A stretch of 64,000 nucleotides of DNA, from the NCBI GenBank assembly GCA_000469685.2, contig LS997566.1, positions 39,987,920-40,051,919 on the forward strand. Reading direction: 5' to 3'. Shown here one piece after another: positions 1-9,699 of the stretch. Every line of letters starts with the position of its first letter. Positions within the stretch are counted from its first letter, which is position 1. The stretch is from Haemonchus contortus (Eukaryota; Nematoda; Chromadorea; Rhabditida; Trichostrongylidae). The notes under the pieces are model-generated. The model saw only the letters and a program-made list of their open reading frames with translations. It had not been told where the DNA came from and did no database searches. Made by a program: the position numbers and the translations under genes.

Positions 1-41
1 TTTTCCCTGATATAACAGGGAAAGCGAACAGGGAGCAATTA

Positions 42-1953
42 CTAGTAATCCCCAAGGATCTCAGAGGGTATACTGGTCAAGAGGTGCCACTGGTTCAGAA
101 ACCATTCACCGAGATCGCCGCTCTCGAGAACTTGTTTGGGTGGGACCGCGATGGCCCTTCCTGACTCATACCATTCTAAAGTTGTAATCCCAGTATAAGC
201 CGTGTGTTTGAGGGTCGAGGACAGCGATTGTAGGAATTACCGTATCTCTTCGTAGTAAGGGGCCACACTAACATAGTGATAGCTGCAGTAAGCAAGCAGC
301 CTAGCATTGGTCATAAACAGACGCTGCTCCCTCGCTTCCACTCATTTGGTCATTCCTTTCTGAAGATCCAAGAGATCCGTGAAAAAACTCCAGCAAAGCA
401 TGCTAACCAAAGCGAAGGTTCACTGTAACTGACTATAAACGTACCTTGAGATTTGTTTGTCAAGTTGCGCTGACGATGAGCCCATTATGGCCGCGATAAC
501 GGCAATGGCATTCGGTTCCAACGGAATGATGGAGTTCTCTTGAGGTTTCTATAAAAGTAGTAAAGACCGGTTCATTTCGCCGATGGTCGCTGACAACCGC
601 ACAGTACCTGTCGTGCTTCCTGTGCTTCCTCAGGCGATGGAGGCTTTGATTTCATCGTAGGCTTTGCCTCTTCACGGGATTCCTCTGAGGACTTCGCAGG
701 AGTGGTGTTAACCACCTGTGCAGACTGAAAATCTTTTGACTGAATCGTTCTGCTTGCGTGCCTTCGAGGACAAAGCCACTGCCAACCTAGGGTACGCAGC
801 ACAATCTCTTATCGGAACTTGCCGAAAACCAAGCGTTCTGTCCCTAGCTATGAGCCAGCTAATGCCAACTTTATCTAAGAGCACAAAATCATTAACTACT
901 GAGTAGGCTGGCCCCCAAAAATGGTTGTGTAGACCAAGTCTTCCCATGTGTATTCACGTGGTTCAATGATTTCAAGAAGGTCGTACCACAGAAGCGTATT
1001 TCAAAAGGAGCTGATCGCCTTCATTTCGAAAAACGTCCTTACTTTGGTTATCTCAACTGAAAGAGGAACTCGCTTACATTCGGCTGATCCCTTGGAATGT
1101 TTGGATATTCTTCAAGCCATGCCACAGGAATCGCATCATTTCGAGGACCACTAGAAAGATTGCCGTTCTGATAGTGAAGGTCGAGGTAACTATGCTCTTG
1201 AAATATGTGGACATACGGTTGTTCAGAGTTAGCTGGTTGACGGTGTCGCCGACGATTCCTATCGCCTTGAAGGCGTTTATAGGTGAAACCAACCATCATC
1301 AAAATCGATACCAATGCCATCACCACACCGAATGCACACACCAGAAGAACGGAAAAATCTGAAGTACGATCACAATACATCAGAATCTTAGTGAATGGCA
1401 ACTGGGCTTCTTGATGCTCTGAAAAAAGGAACTTGGTCTGCGAATTAGCCGGTTGAGGTGTGCATTATTTCAAGGAACAGGTCACACCAGACACACGAGC
1501 CATCATATGTTGGGCATTGAGTTGGGTTGTGGTGATGAGTGGTCCGTTTCGACCAGGACTAACGGTAATTGCACGATGCTATCGGTTTTCATGCCATTCA
1601 CAATTCTCTCGATGAACAGAAGCAGCAGAATTAAGCTTATCGACAGCTTCTATATCGCCTACGCAATAGGTGTCACACAATGCTTCAGTTGAGGGTCGTG
1701 CCTAGGCTAGAGCCTAGAGAATGCTCTGCTTACCCATTTGGTCTGCTTTCCTATTTGTCTTTCGGCACAACCTTTAGCATCAACTCTAATGAATCGTTCA
1801 AAGCGAGGTGGCAAAAATCTAAACGAATATAGCGTACCACGTGGATCCTTAACATGGCGGGGAATAAGTGACCTCTCGGGTTCCACAGTGGCTGATTGAG
1901 CGAGCATGAACTGCTGAGGGCTGGTCGTGTGGGCGATAGAGGATAGATTTGCG
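42..1953 (-). CDS. candidate membrane protein gene, multi-exon, function unknown
   Basis: Read on the minus strand, a chain of open segments has matching splice signals. From the 3' end: 42-156 (ends IPSEILGDY and stop), 241-402, 445-548, 608-724 and 1078-1418; their phases join, although the 156 acceptor is only GAAG. 1078-1418 encodes a hydrophobic segment (FSVLLVCAFGVVMALVSILM) followed by a basic stretch (KRLQGDRNRRRHR), as expected of a transmembrane helix with a cytosolic tail of about 250 residues. Upstream, an open segment starting at 1649 encodes a second hydrophobic run (LSISLILLLLF), and 1734-1953 has a TTTTCAG acceptor and GTAAGC donor but is open in more than one frame. Segment 241-402 carries an in-frame TGA at 342-344. 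I do not recognise the family. The start and the 1420-1950 structure are uncertain, and it could be two genes or a decaying one. Confidence 0.45.
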
Positions 1954-2790
1954 CTGAAAATGAAGGAAGACTGAGTAACATTCGATGAAACCTCTTCAAC
2001 AGAATCTAGGGTCTGAAGTTTTTAGTTTGTAAGCTCTTCCAGAAAACTGCTTCTGTATATTCCATGGTCCCGGAAGGGGATCATATTTCAACCTTCCAAG
2101 CCAGTGAGGGGTTCATATACTGGAGTAGAGTTCGGTCCGTCTGTATTTGGTATCAACCCCCTTTTCAATGATCAGTTCGAGTCAGGTCAAGGGGATGATG
2201 ATTGATTCTAGCCCTTCCAGTAATGGACTCATTGGTACCATGAGTGGAATGGAGGTCCACTTCTCTGGCTCTCAAATCATGACCTCGGGCATGATTCCAT
2301 TTGTTGAAGAAGAGTTTTCTCTTCAATTTTTGAGAGTCATCTGCGCTGTTCTTCGATCAGGAACAGGAATTTCGCTTGCGATCAAAAACCAATGATCTTG
2401 AGTGGAATGAGGACCCAATTTTTAGCGATTTTGGCTATCCAAGATGTTTTGGCAGGGAGATGGAAGTTCATTACCAGTCAACCTGACATATTTTATAATC
2501 GTGTTCAATAAGTAATTACTTCTCCCCCTCCCTATCTCCCTCTTGGCAAGCGCTTTTTAAACGAAATGTGTACCGGGGAATGAATTCAAGAAAATCAAAC
2601 CCAGATTTTGAAAAGCTAAACGATGCAGGACAAATAGTACCACCAGCAGTTCTTTTCTGGTCGTCGAATTATCATACTAAGGGCAGATAGAATCGATGTT
2701 CAATGGCTTGTTAAGATTCGGTTTTTCGAAGTTTCTTTAAAAGATGGGTTCAATAGTGATGTGGCGAAAGTGATCTGCAGAATAACTTAC

Positions 2791-3622
2791 AGAGTAGGAG
2801 CTAGTTGTAAGTAAAGATGAAGAACTCTCATACCGTTCAAGATCCATACCGCTACGAAGAGCGTATCCTAGATCAACGTCACTCCTTGAACTTGCCCCAT
2901 ACACCGTCAGCTGATCGCACACAAACTTGTTGTCTTTTACAGCCTCTGGAATCAAGCCATGGCATGACCCAAATGATGATTGGTGGCTCATTAGGGGGAG
3001 TGGGTTCAAAGTTAGGGTGAGGATCAACAAGCCATTTCACGACTTATCTGGCTTTTCTTGCCTTCAACGCGACTAAATAATCTTACTTAGTCTGACGGTA
3101 ATGCGAACGTTTACAAGTCTTTCCCATTCTCCTGGACCAAAGTCAGGTGGAGCTGAAATCTTCGGTTCGACTGGGAATGCTTGCGCTGAAATCAGTAGAT
3201 TCTGGGATTCGAAACTGAAATCGGACCGAAAAGACATCAAGCTTTCGAATAGTTGAAATTAAAAGTGAAGCAGTATGGGAGTTCGTAGGCTCAATGCTAC
3301 AAGAACATACGAGGAAATCTTCTTAACTCCAATGGCATTTCATAGAGACTTCTGGCGTTCACCATTTGATGAGCACCATAGTCGACAAGGTAGACCTATA
3401 AGACAACCCCCATTCGCCCAAAATGCCCAAATTTTTAAACGATTGTCCCAGTAAGGGTATAGATATGGGTCGAACTATAGCACTCACTTCTACGTGAGCT
3501 GGATCAGGCCTTTTCTCCACTACAACACGAGTCCATGTCATTGTACTGTTATTGTATTGTAGTCGAACAATGGCTAGCGCACCTGGAATCACCAAGACAC
3601 CTGTGAAACGAGTAGATTCCTT
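2791..3622 (-). CDS. Tudor-domain protein, four consecutive exons (partial gene)
   Basis: Four minus-strand exons join in phase: 3488-3622 (acceptor CTTGCAG, donor GTGAGT), 3301-3395 (acceptor TTATAG), 3087-3214 (GATTTCAG, GTAAGA) and 2791-2945 (GATTCCAG, GTAAGT), about 171 residues. The first two give an extended Tudor core: a beta stretch with GALAIVRLQY, then VEVYLVDYGAHQMVNARSLY, then ELRRFPRMF. The VDYG motif followed by a leucine-proline block is the Tudor signature (V-x-F/V-DYGN). The later exons contain VRITVRL, CDQLTVYG and DVDLGYALRSGMDLE, like the tail of an extended Tudor module. Extended Tudor proteins bind methylated arginine in germ granules; that role here is inference. Neither end of the gene is defined. 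A segment around 3735-3860 could be the preceding exon, but it runs into a stop. Confidence 0.65.
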
Positions 3623-4121
3623 CTGCAAGAGATCAACGGACTAGATATCAACAGCTCAAGTTACATTGTCGAGATGTTTGCGATGTTTCCTCCTTCCTCC
3701 TGCTTGTGCTCATGACGCCTTGCCTTTCGAGGACAAAGCTACCGCACCTTATTGTAAATGTATAGCTTATAGTCCAGCAGGCCAAGGGCAGCTTCTGGAC
3801 GTAATATTGCTCAAACTGATTCTAAGCTTAGGACTCTTTACCGTGAATTTATCTTTTAACTCAGCAGTTTCTGATACTCAATAGTGATGGTGATGGTTAG
3901 CCTCTTCTCGGCCCGTTTGAAGTTACACCCAGTATAAACGTGGCCAAGCATCTCTAAACTGCGCCAAAAACTCTGCTCCATTTTTCACGGAATGATCGTC
4001 TACAGCTTATTGCAAACACGATGCTTCACGCTTTCTTGGAGCGGGAATTCCTAAGGAAGTCTTGCTCAGCGATGTCATGGTGTTATGGCGGTTCTGCTGA
4101 CTTCTGTGAGATTTTCAAGTA

Positions 4122-5363
4122 TTAGGTTGTCGGAAAAGTATTTGCGCCTTTTGCAAATTTTTTTTGAATTTATTTTTTTCCTTCACAATAACTGACAATT
4201 AACAAATATAAGCACCATCATTACCTACAAGGCATTGCCATTGATCAGGCAACTTGTGGTTCCTGCTTGCGTAGAGTTCCTGAGGTTTCGAGGGGGAAAA
4301 CTCGTCAATGTAAGTCTCGTGTTGATTCACATAATCGACCTTCTTATTTTTCGGATGGTCCGACAGCGACAGGAGCAGGTGATAATCCGTTGGAGTTAGG
4401 TCTGGTGAATACGGTGGGTGGGCCAGTACATGCCATCTCAGGCTTTGAAGCTTCTTCTGGGTCTCCTTCGAAAAGTGTCGGCGAGCACTGTCTTGGAGAA
4501 AATAAACTTTCCCGAGTTTCTCTCTTCGAGCTGCAGCAATCCGGTCCACAGAGCACACTGGGCTTCAGTGTTGACAGCGGAGTTTGGTGGTAGACAGCCC
4601 CTGTGAACGATCCTGTTGAATGGCTTCAAACGCTCGGCATTACCTTCTGAGGTAGGAATTCTGGATTGGAGGTCGGGATCCCATGCTCTACGCATCTAAA
4701 CCACTGGCGCTTCCTCGTGTGGTTTAAGTAGTGAACACACTTCTCGTCGCCAGTGATTATGTCTTCCAGCCTTGCGAAGGTGCGTCGGAAAGTCATCAAG
4801 TTTAGGCATGAATCCCTCTTCATTTGGAGGTCGTACCACCCAGATCGAAACTTATCCATATCTCCGAATCTCCATGTCTTTCCAAGGCGATGTAAATGGG
4901 CAGCTGTTGTGTCGTGATGGCTATGAGCTCCTGTTTCAGCTGATGGGTACTGAACCTGGATTCTTCTTCAACCAGCTTCAGGAGATAGTCATCATTGAGC
5001 TTAGCTAGTCTCCTAGATCGTGGTTCTCCGGTCCAGTCAAAGTGGCCATTTTTGAACTTCTTGTACCAACTTCTTGATGTGCTATTAGAGACATTGAGTG
5101 GTCCTATCGCATCGCATATTCCCCCTGTCTCTCAATTTGGATTAACGTTTTTTTCTGAACTTATAAAGCAAATGCAGTTTGACTCGCTTTGGGTCGAGAG
5201 CGATTCTTGCACCCATAACCGTTGCGAAATGCTCCGGCAGATATGGTGTGGAGAGCGCATTGACCTGCACTTACACATATTCCGCAGTGAAGGTTCTAGA
5301 GCAATCCCCAAAGATTCCACAATATGGAAACCAAAATGCGCAAATACTTTTCCGACAACCTAA
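4122..5363 (-). mobile_element. mariner transposon, decayed, with intact ends
   Basis: The left end at 4122 begins TTAGGTTGTCGGAAAAGTAT, and the right end, read on the other strand from 5363, begins with the same bases; identity runs for about 27 bases. TA dinucleotides flank both ends (4120-4121 and 5364-5365), the target duplication typical of Tc1/mariner elements. The length of 1242 bp is normal for a mariner. The transposase inside runs on the minus strand and is frameshifted, so the copy is non-autonomous, but its ends could still be bound by a transposase supplied from elsewhere. It lies between minus-strand exons of the Tudor-type gene, probably in an intron. Confidence 0.93.
4199..5320 (-). 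pseudogene. mariner transposase (D,D34D), frameshifted
   Basis: Recognisable blocks, in order on the minus strand: a helix-turn-helix region with SRSWYKKFKNGHFDW near 5070, ITGDEKCVHYLNHTRKRQW near 4740, LPPNSAVNTEAQCAL near 4590, YFLQDSARRHFSKETQKKL near 4490, and PYSPDLTPTDYH near 4420, ending NDGAYI near 4205. The three catalytic aspartates (GDEK, LQDSA, PTDY) are present, and the last two are separated by 34 residues, the mariner D,D34D spacing. The blocks lie in different frames, with shifts near 4630 and 4545 and more disorder in the N-terminal third, so no continuous transposase can be made. Confidence 0.9.
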
Positions 5364-5615
5364 TACATAATAGTAACAGGCTATGTGCTCAAGTTGGATT
5401 CAGTTGTGCAGATGTGCCTCTAAACGGTTTCCCGAGTCATTCTTGTACTGCTTCCTTCCCCCTTTGTACGCCTTGCCATCCAAGGTTAGAGTGGACCTTG
5501 TTTCTCCCATGCCCTCTTCATGCACAAAGATGTTGTGCATCATAAATTGAGGTTACTAAATGGATTTTCAACTAATATGTATGTTTCTTTGTTTCAGCCT
5601 TTCCAAGATTCTAAA

Positions 5616-5666
5616 CTTTATAGGGCTAACATTTCGGCGAGTTCGCCTTCGTCAGAGCCTAAAAAG
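5616..5666 (-). ncRNA. hammerhead ribozyme core, type I, short stem III
   Basis: On the minus strand the sequence reads CTGACGA (5655-5649), then a stem II hairpin with GGCG paired to CGCC around an AACT loop, then GAAA (5635-5632). It continues as a minimal stem III (A-TG-T) and a T at 5628 as the predicted cleavage nucleotide. Stem I pairs AGCC (5627-5624) with GGCT (5659-5656), followed by an internal mismatch and an AT-rich outer stem. All conserved core nucleotides CUGANGA and GAAA are present. It lies about 200 bases past the stop of the Penelope-like ORF on the same strand, which is where such elements carry hammerheads. Activity is inferred, not shown. Confidence 0.7.
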
Positions 5667-5858
5667 TCGAAAAACCATTGAGACTGACTCTATAATAAGG
5701 CGAGATAAACCAAAGACAGTTCTTTAGACTAGAGACCCCGAACCCGGTATACAAGAGGCTTACCTTGATCTAAATCGCCGGAGCGTTAGATCGACCACAC
5801 GGTGTTTACAGAATGCGTATAATGAGCAAACCTTCCTCTTTCTGACCTCACCGTAATC

Positions 5859-6510
5859 TCAAAATTCGCAGAGGTCGAGAAAGGGCGCGAGGTCACGGGT
5901 TACGGCCATACGCTCTTCCTGTTAATTTGTGGGTCTCTAGCTGCAATCCAACACGCCTCAAGTGCTTTCCGCGCGATAGTCTCCGTTTCTAGTGCCAAGA
6001 CGGTTACTGAAACTGTTAGTTCGTTACCATCATGGCACACAACTCGATGCATTCCCAGTGGTGTTTGGGTGCGAGACTTTCTTAGCCCCTCCACGTGTTC
6101 TTTGATTCGTGTACAGAGGGGGCGCAATGTTTCACCAATATATTCAGCACCGCAAGCTTGGCAACGAATTTCGGAGATCACTCCTGCTCTCATGCAATCA
6201 CCCTGTCGATTGGAAGGACACACAAGGCAATCTGGTGTGTCACACAAGATGTCGTATAGGCGATTGCGGACCAGTTGCCGACAAAGTTTTCTTGGGGGTA
6301 TTTCCACAACCATGACCTCTTCCTTCAGATCACACCTAGTCATACATGTACGAATTGCTCTGCTCATTTCGTCGGAAATGAACGGTAGGCAAAACGTCAC
6401 CTTATTGACCGGTGCTCGTTCATAAATTCTACGAGGTGGGAGATGTCCCCCACGTTGTGACCCTTTGCAATCTCCTGATGGATTTTCAACTGTTTCGTTA
6501 TCTTTCTAGG
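5859..6510 (-). pseudogene. Penelope-like element endonuclease region, two frameshifts
   Basis: The longest open piece (5900-6400) contains CRQLVRNRLYDILCDTPDC, CPSNRQGDCMRAGVISEI, CQACGAEYIGETLRPLCTRI, KEHVEGL and LEACWIAARDPQINRK. Paired cysteines followed by G-V-I-x-E-I and EYIGET is the GIY-YIG-type motif found after the reverse transcriptase of Penelope-like elements. Upstream, KITKQLKIHQEIAKGHNV and HLVEFMNE are in another frame (shift near 6410-6418). Downstream, after a shift near 5911-5920, the reading continues MAVTRDLAPFLDLCEF to a TGA at 5859-5861. Both breaks disable the ORF. Confidence 0.75.
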
Positions 6511-6519
6511 TAGGATAGC

Positions 6520-6936
6520 CAGAGATGAAGGTCAAATTCTTTATCGTTATCATTCTCATATCAGTTCTCTCTCCTGATGCATAGGTAGGGTAATCTGGCA
6601 GTTGTGCGAATGTCATTCCCGAGGTGAGGAGGGGGGTGGGCATAACACAACCGGCTTCATACTGAGGAGTCGTATATCTGGCGATGCGACCACCGTGGGC
6701 GAAGAGCCACGAATAGCGCCATTTGCTTCTGTTTTTCATGGCAAGTACTTGTCGTTCGACGCACGACGTGGAAAACGCTACCTTTTCGAATATATCCTAA
6801 AGGACGATGTTTGGCTATTGCTGCAGCTGCAGTGATCGCTATTTTGTTGTCGAACGAAGGTGTCAGCCACATCTGATCCATTCCTGCAAGTATCTGAACG
6901 AATTATCAACGCTTCCCACTACATCGTAAAGCAGAC
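6520..6936 (-). other. no gene recognised
   Basis: Open frames on both strands are short and resemble no family. The Penelope-like similarity stops near 6510 and the next plausible exon begins at 6937. Confidence 0.4.
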
Positions 6937-7044
6937 CTGCAGCCGAAACAATGTATCCGTCAAAATATCCATTGAGTCCTACGTTGAGCTCAAGAGGTGG
7001 AAGTCCTGACACCGTAAAGTTGCTTGGAGAGTTTTCATCATTCC
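6937..7044 (-). CDS. probable exon, possibly upstream part of the Tudor gene
   Basis: On the minus strand, an AATCTTCAG acceptor leads into 108 open bases including NFTVSGLPPLELNVGLNGYF and DGYIVSAAG. The weak donor GTCTGC, or GTAGTG slightly further on, follows. The piece DGYIVSAA resembles the start of an extended Tudor module, where a short loop precedes the ligand-binding barrel. It could also be read as a laminin-G-like strand. It lies upstream, on the same strand, of the Tudor exons at 2791-3622, with the mariner and Penelope-like insertions in between, so those insertions may be intronic. Phase to the neighbouring exon at 7228-7443 does not match directly, so an exon must be missing or a donor misplaced. 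Confidence 0.4.
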
Positions 7045-7227
7045 CTGAAGATTGGTTTCAGAGCGGAACGAACCGGAAGATAGACCTATACCCACCTAAT
7101 AATGCTTTGAGCATTCCAACAGGATTGCAAAGTTGAAATGAAACTTACAGCAGAGTTTCATTACCTGTAAACAGGTAGCTTGCTCTAATGAAAACAACAG
7201 GTTAGTCTATGATCCGTGATAAGCAAC

Positions 7228-7443
7228 CTGATCGTGGTCCTCCCTTCGGATCTCCAGTTTTTTCTCATGCACTGATGATGGTTTGAGTCCATCCATTATC
7301 GAGGTTTGAGAAAGAGGGGCTTGTTCGCGGTGCACTCCTCCACCCTCCATTAAGTGCGCAAGAAGTTCCAGGAAAAGAGAGGGGAGAGAGGGTTGTTTTT
7401 TTCCTCGGCTCGCATCACTGGAGCCATTACGATTCATTGAAAC
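7228..7443 (-). CDS. probable 72-codon exon, same strand as the Tudor gene
   Basis: 216 bases are open between an ATTCACTCAG acceptor and a GTTGCT donor on the minus strand. The peptide is rich in basic and small residues and contains SLPSLFLELLAHLMEGGGVH and later HEKKLEIRREDHDQ. No domain is recognised; the helix FLELLAHLM is amphipathic. The composition and clean splice borders favour a real exon. Its link to the Tudor exons further downstream is inferred from strand and order only. Confidence 0.4.
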
Positions 7444-8667
7444 CTGAGTGAATGGTCATGTCATTAGAGTTTAAAAACGTTTGTTTAAAGGTGGAGATGA
7501 AGAGAGAGTTTTATGGTTTCCGGATGTCTCCATAGGATGGATCAATGGCACTCAATACGCCTCTTGTGGCGCTGTCAGATGGGAAAACGCGGCTTAGGGC
7601 GTTATGAGGGCTCGAAGAAGGGGTCCGGGAACTCTCCCCTAAAACGGCGTCGCACACGCCGCACCCGCCGCCTATCGCAGGATTGCGATGGAAGATTGGA
7701 GCGCGCAATTTGTGAGGTAGGGAGTCCTTTAATTATTCGAATTGGCTGGCCGCTCTTTTCAATTCCAATGTGGTCTTGATCGTCGTTTATATAGGAGGAG
7801 TCATTTTAATTAATCAAGTCTAATAAACATGGAAACTAAAACGAAACAGAAGAAAAAACGATAAAATCCAGTGAAAAAGCAAGCCAGTCAAGGAAAAATG
7901 TCGCGTCCTATCGATTGGCGGGAGGCGGGGTGAGTACGGTAATTGCAGTGACATTTGCCGCATGCCGCGATAGGGAAGAAAATTCGTTACCCCTCGAAGA
8001 AGATATCGGCTGTATGCCAGACCAAAAGCGGACGAGTTTTAGCGGCGTTGTGGAGACTGCACCATTCACAAAGGGAGCGCAGACGTTGAAAATACGAACA
8101 ACTAGTTGTAACCCATGGCTACAGTGGAATTCGGGTTTCTGCATTTTTGGCTCGCTGTACTTAGTCCTACGCAGTAGCACGCAACCGGCATTCAAATACC
8201 TCTTTGATGCTATATCTGTCGTCATAATCTCATGCTGCCCCATTTTACCAATTTTTTGAAGCGTATTTTTTCTAAAACCCTAATATTCATCTATATGACA
8301 TAAAAGCGCTTATCACATGATTATTACTGGGGGAGCTGATTATCAGAAAGCAATAAATGCCAGTAGCTGCAACACGTATTGGAATGATGGCCAGCTTTGA
8401 GTTTTGACGACGCGCGAGCGATATGACATGATTCCGCCGGTAGTGGCATACTACATCACCTTCCATCTGCCACTCGCCTTTTGAATGAATTAGTCGATGA
8501 AGAAGAGCAGACTGCGTTTATTAATGATAAGATAAGATAATAAGAGACTATAGTTGTGAAGTTCGCAAAGCATGAATTTCACTGCGAATCAAGTGATATC
8601 ATTGAACTCTGTTGTAGCAGGTCCGCTCCGAAAAGGAGGTATGTTCCGCGAAAAACTGTGCAAGTAC
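7444..8667. other. inter-exon sequence with a GC-rich repeat
   Basis: Contains a GC-rich block (about 7600-7700) related to one at 54576. An ambiguous stretch at about 7915-8240 is open on both strands; on the minus strand it includes VSTTPLKLVRFWSG after a GTGCAG acceptor, a possible short exon I cannot confirm. Confidence 0.35.
7620..7675. repeat. GC-rich dispersed repeat, copy 1
   Basis: Begins GGGGTCCGGGAACTCTCCCC followed by a CGGCGT-rich tract. A related block on the same strand starts at 54576 with the same GGGGTCCGG opening, a CTCCCC core and a CGGCGT and GCCGCA tail. The limits and class of the repeat are unknown. Confidence 0.5.
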
Positions 8668-8818
8668 CTCTTTGATATCGAGTTTGGATCTTTCGACCAT
8701 TCAGATGTCGTTGGAATTGGAATAAGTAGTAATTCAACGGTCTCAGGGACAAGAAAGAATAAGAAAAACGTAGAAGGAATTTCTTGGCATGAAGGCATCA
8801 TCAGAAAGTTCTTTTTGA
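8668..8818 (-). CDS. possible exon, unknown product
   Basis: Minus-strand segment between a CTTTGCAG acceptor and a GTACTT donor, encoding VKKNFLMMPSCQEIPST, a hydrophobic FFLFFLVPETVELLLIPIP and SEWSKDPNSISKR. The opposite strand is also open over this stretch, which lowers confidence. If real it belongs to the same minus-strand gene as the exons at 7228-7443 and 9568-9695. No family is recognised. Confidence 0.25.
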
Positions 8819-9567
8819 CTGCAAAGATGTGGCCTCCAGCAAAACCCAAACCATAGTCTCTCGCTTGTTGAGAGCCACTTTTGCCACTGCTCCGCTCGTG
8901 TTTAGGGCTCTCTAGAATCACCTACTTAACTCTATTCAGAAAATCATTCGGCAATTAGATTCAAGATCGGCATCCGTAAACGCATCTAGCAGTATAAGTC
9001 CTATCTCTAGTGGCCATTTCGACTTGGGAACCGCCCTGATTAGCTGGTTGATATGAAGAAGCTCTCTTCTGACAATGATGAGATGCGACCCTGAAACCGG
9101 AGAACATTAATCAATCCCGAAGGTGCGAAAACGTTTTGAAAAACACCCTATTTTCTTTTCGATTCCACCGTGACATAGATTTAAATCGCTTGTGCCCATC
9201 AAAACGTTGCAAAGATGTTCCGTGAAAACGGACATGGAGATCGCCGCCCCGAACAGCTGGCTCTCTTTTCGTTCTCTAGGACGATGGATGGCGCCATCTT
9301 GTCGCGGTCATGTTACAAGCGGTCATTTCACCTATTAATCAGTCGAGCATCGTCAAATTTATTACAGTCTACTTACGGAAGAATTCAGACTCCATGAATC
9401 GGATCTCGAACGCGATACTCGCGATTTATTGAAGGCCGTCTAGCTGGAAATCTACAGGATCGTGAAATATTGATGACGCTGTACTTGGGACAGGCGATTT
9501 GAAGCTGTTCCGAAATGGATTCCGCGAGTCCGAATCGGTTCCCTGTTTTTCCTATATTCAGCTTTAC

Positions 9568-9695
9568 CAAGCTGGGAATACGTGGGAAAGAGAATTGATT
9601 CATCGGGATTCGGGTTCTGCTTCATTTTTGCTTGGTCTGGGAAGTATTTAGCAATTGATTCACTTTGATGAATCTCCAGCGATGTGACCAGGGTG
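9568..9695 (-). CDS. possible exon, unknown product
   Basis: Minus-strand segment between a TATGCAG acceptor and a GTAAAG donor. It reads TLVTSLEIHQSESIAKYFPD, then a lysine and asparagine-rich linker, then ESILFPTYSQL. A short in-phase continuation (ARRPSINREYRVRDPIHG) follows near 9395-9448 after a TTTCCAG acceptor. It looks coding by composition. It is the most upstream member of the minus-strand exon series I can see; nothing convincing lies beyond 9700. Confidence 0.3.
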
Positions 9696-9699
9696 CTGC

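Larger units (their letters stand above)
5590..6510 (-). mobile_element. Penelope-like retroelement, 3' relic
   Basis: This segment joins the broken 3' end of a reverse-transcriptase-type ORF with a GIY-YIG-like endonuclease region (5859-6510) to a downstream tail carrying a hammerhead-ribozyme core (5616-5666), all on the minus strand. Penelope-like elements are the known retroelements that combine a GIY-YIG endonuclease with hammerhead ribozymes. The reverse transcriptase itself is missing upstream of about 6510, so the copy is a truncated relic. The outer limits are approximate; I saw no clear target duplication. Confidence 0.7.

Noticed and set aside
342..344. selenocysteine reading of the in-frame TGA
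   Set aside because: Nematodes are known for essentially one selenoprotein (thioredoxin reductase), and no SECIS-like hairpin or supporting motif is visible.
2147..2395. plus-strand frame rich in serine and methionine
   Set aside because: It lies among minus-strand exons, with no start context or domain; the low-complexity look is likely accidental.
6657..6881. continuation of the Penelope-like ORF upstream of 6510
   Set aside because: The translated segments do not show the expected reverse-transcriptase motifs, so the element appears truncated at about 6510.
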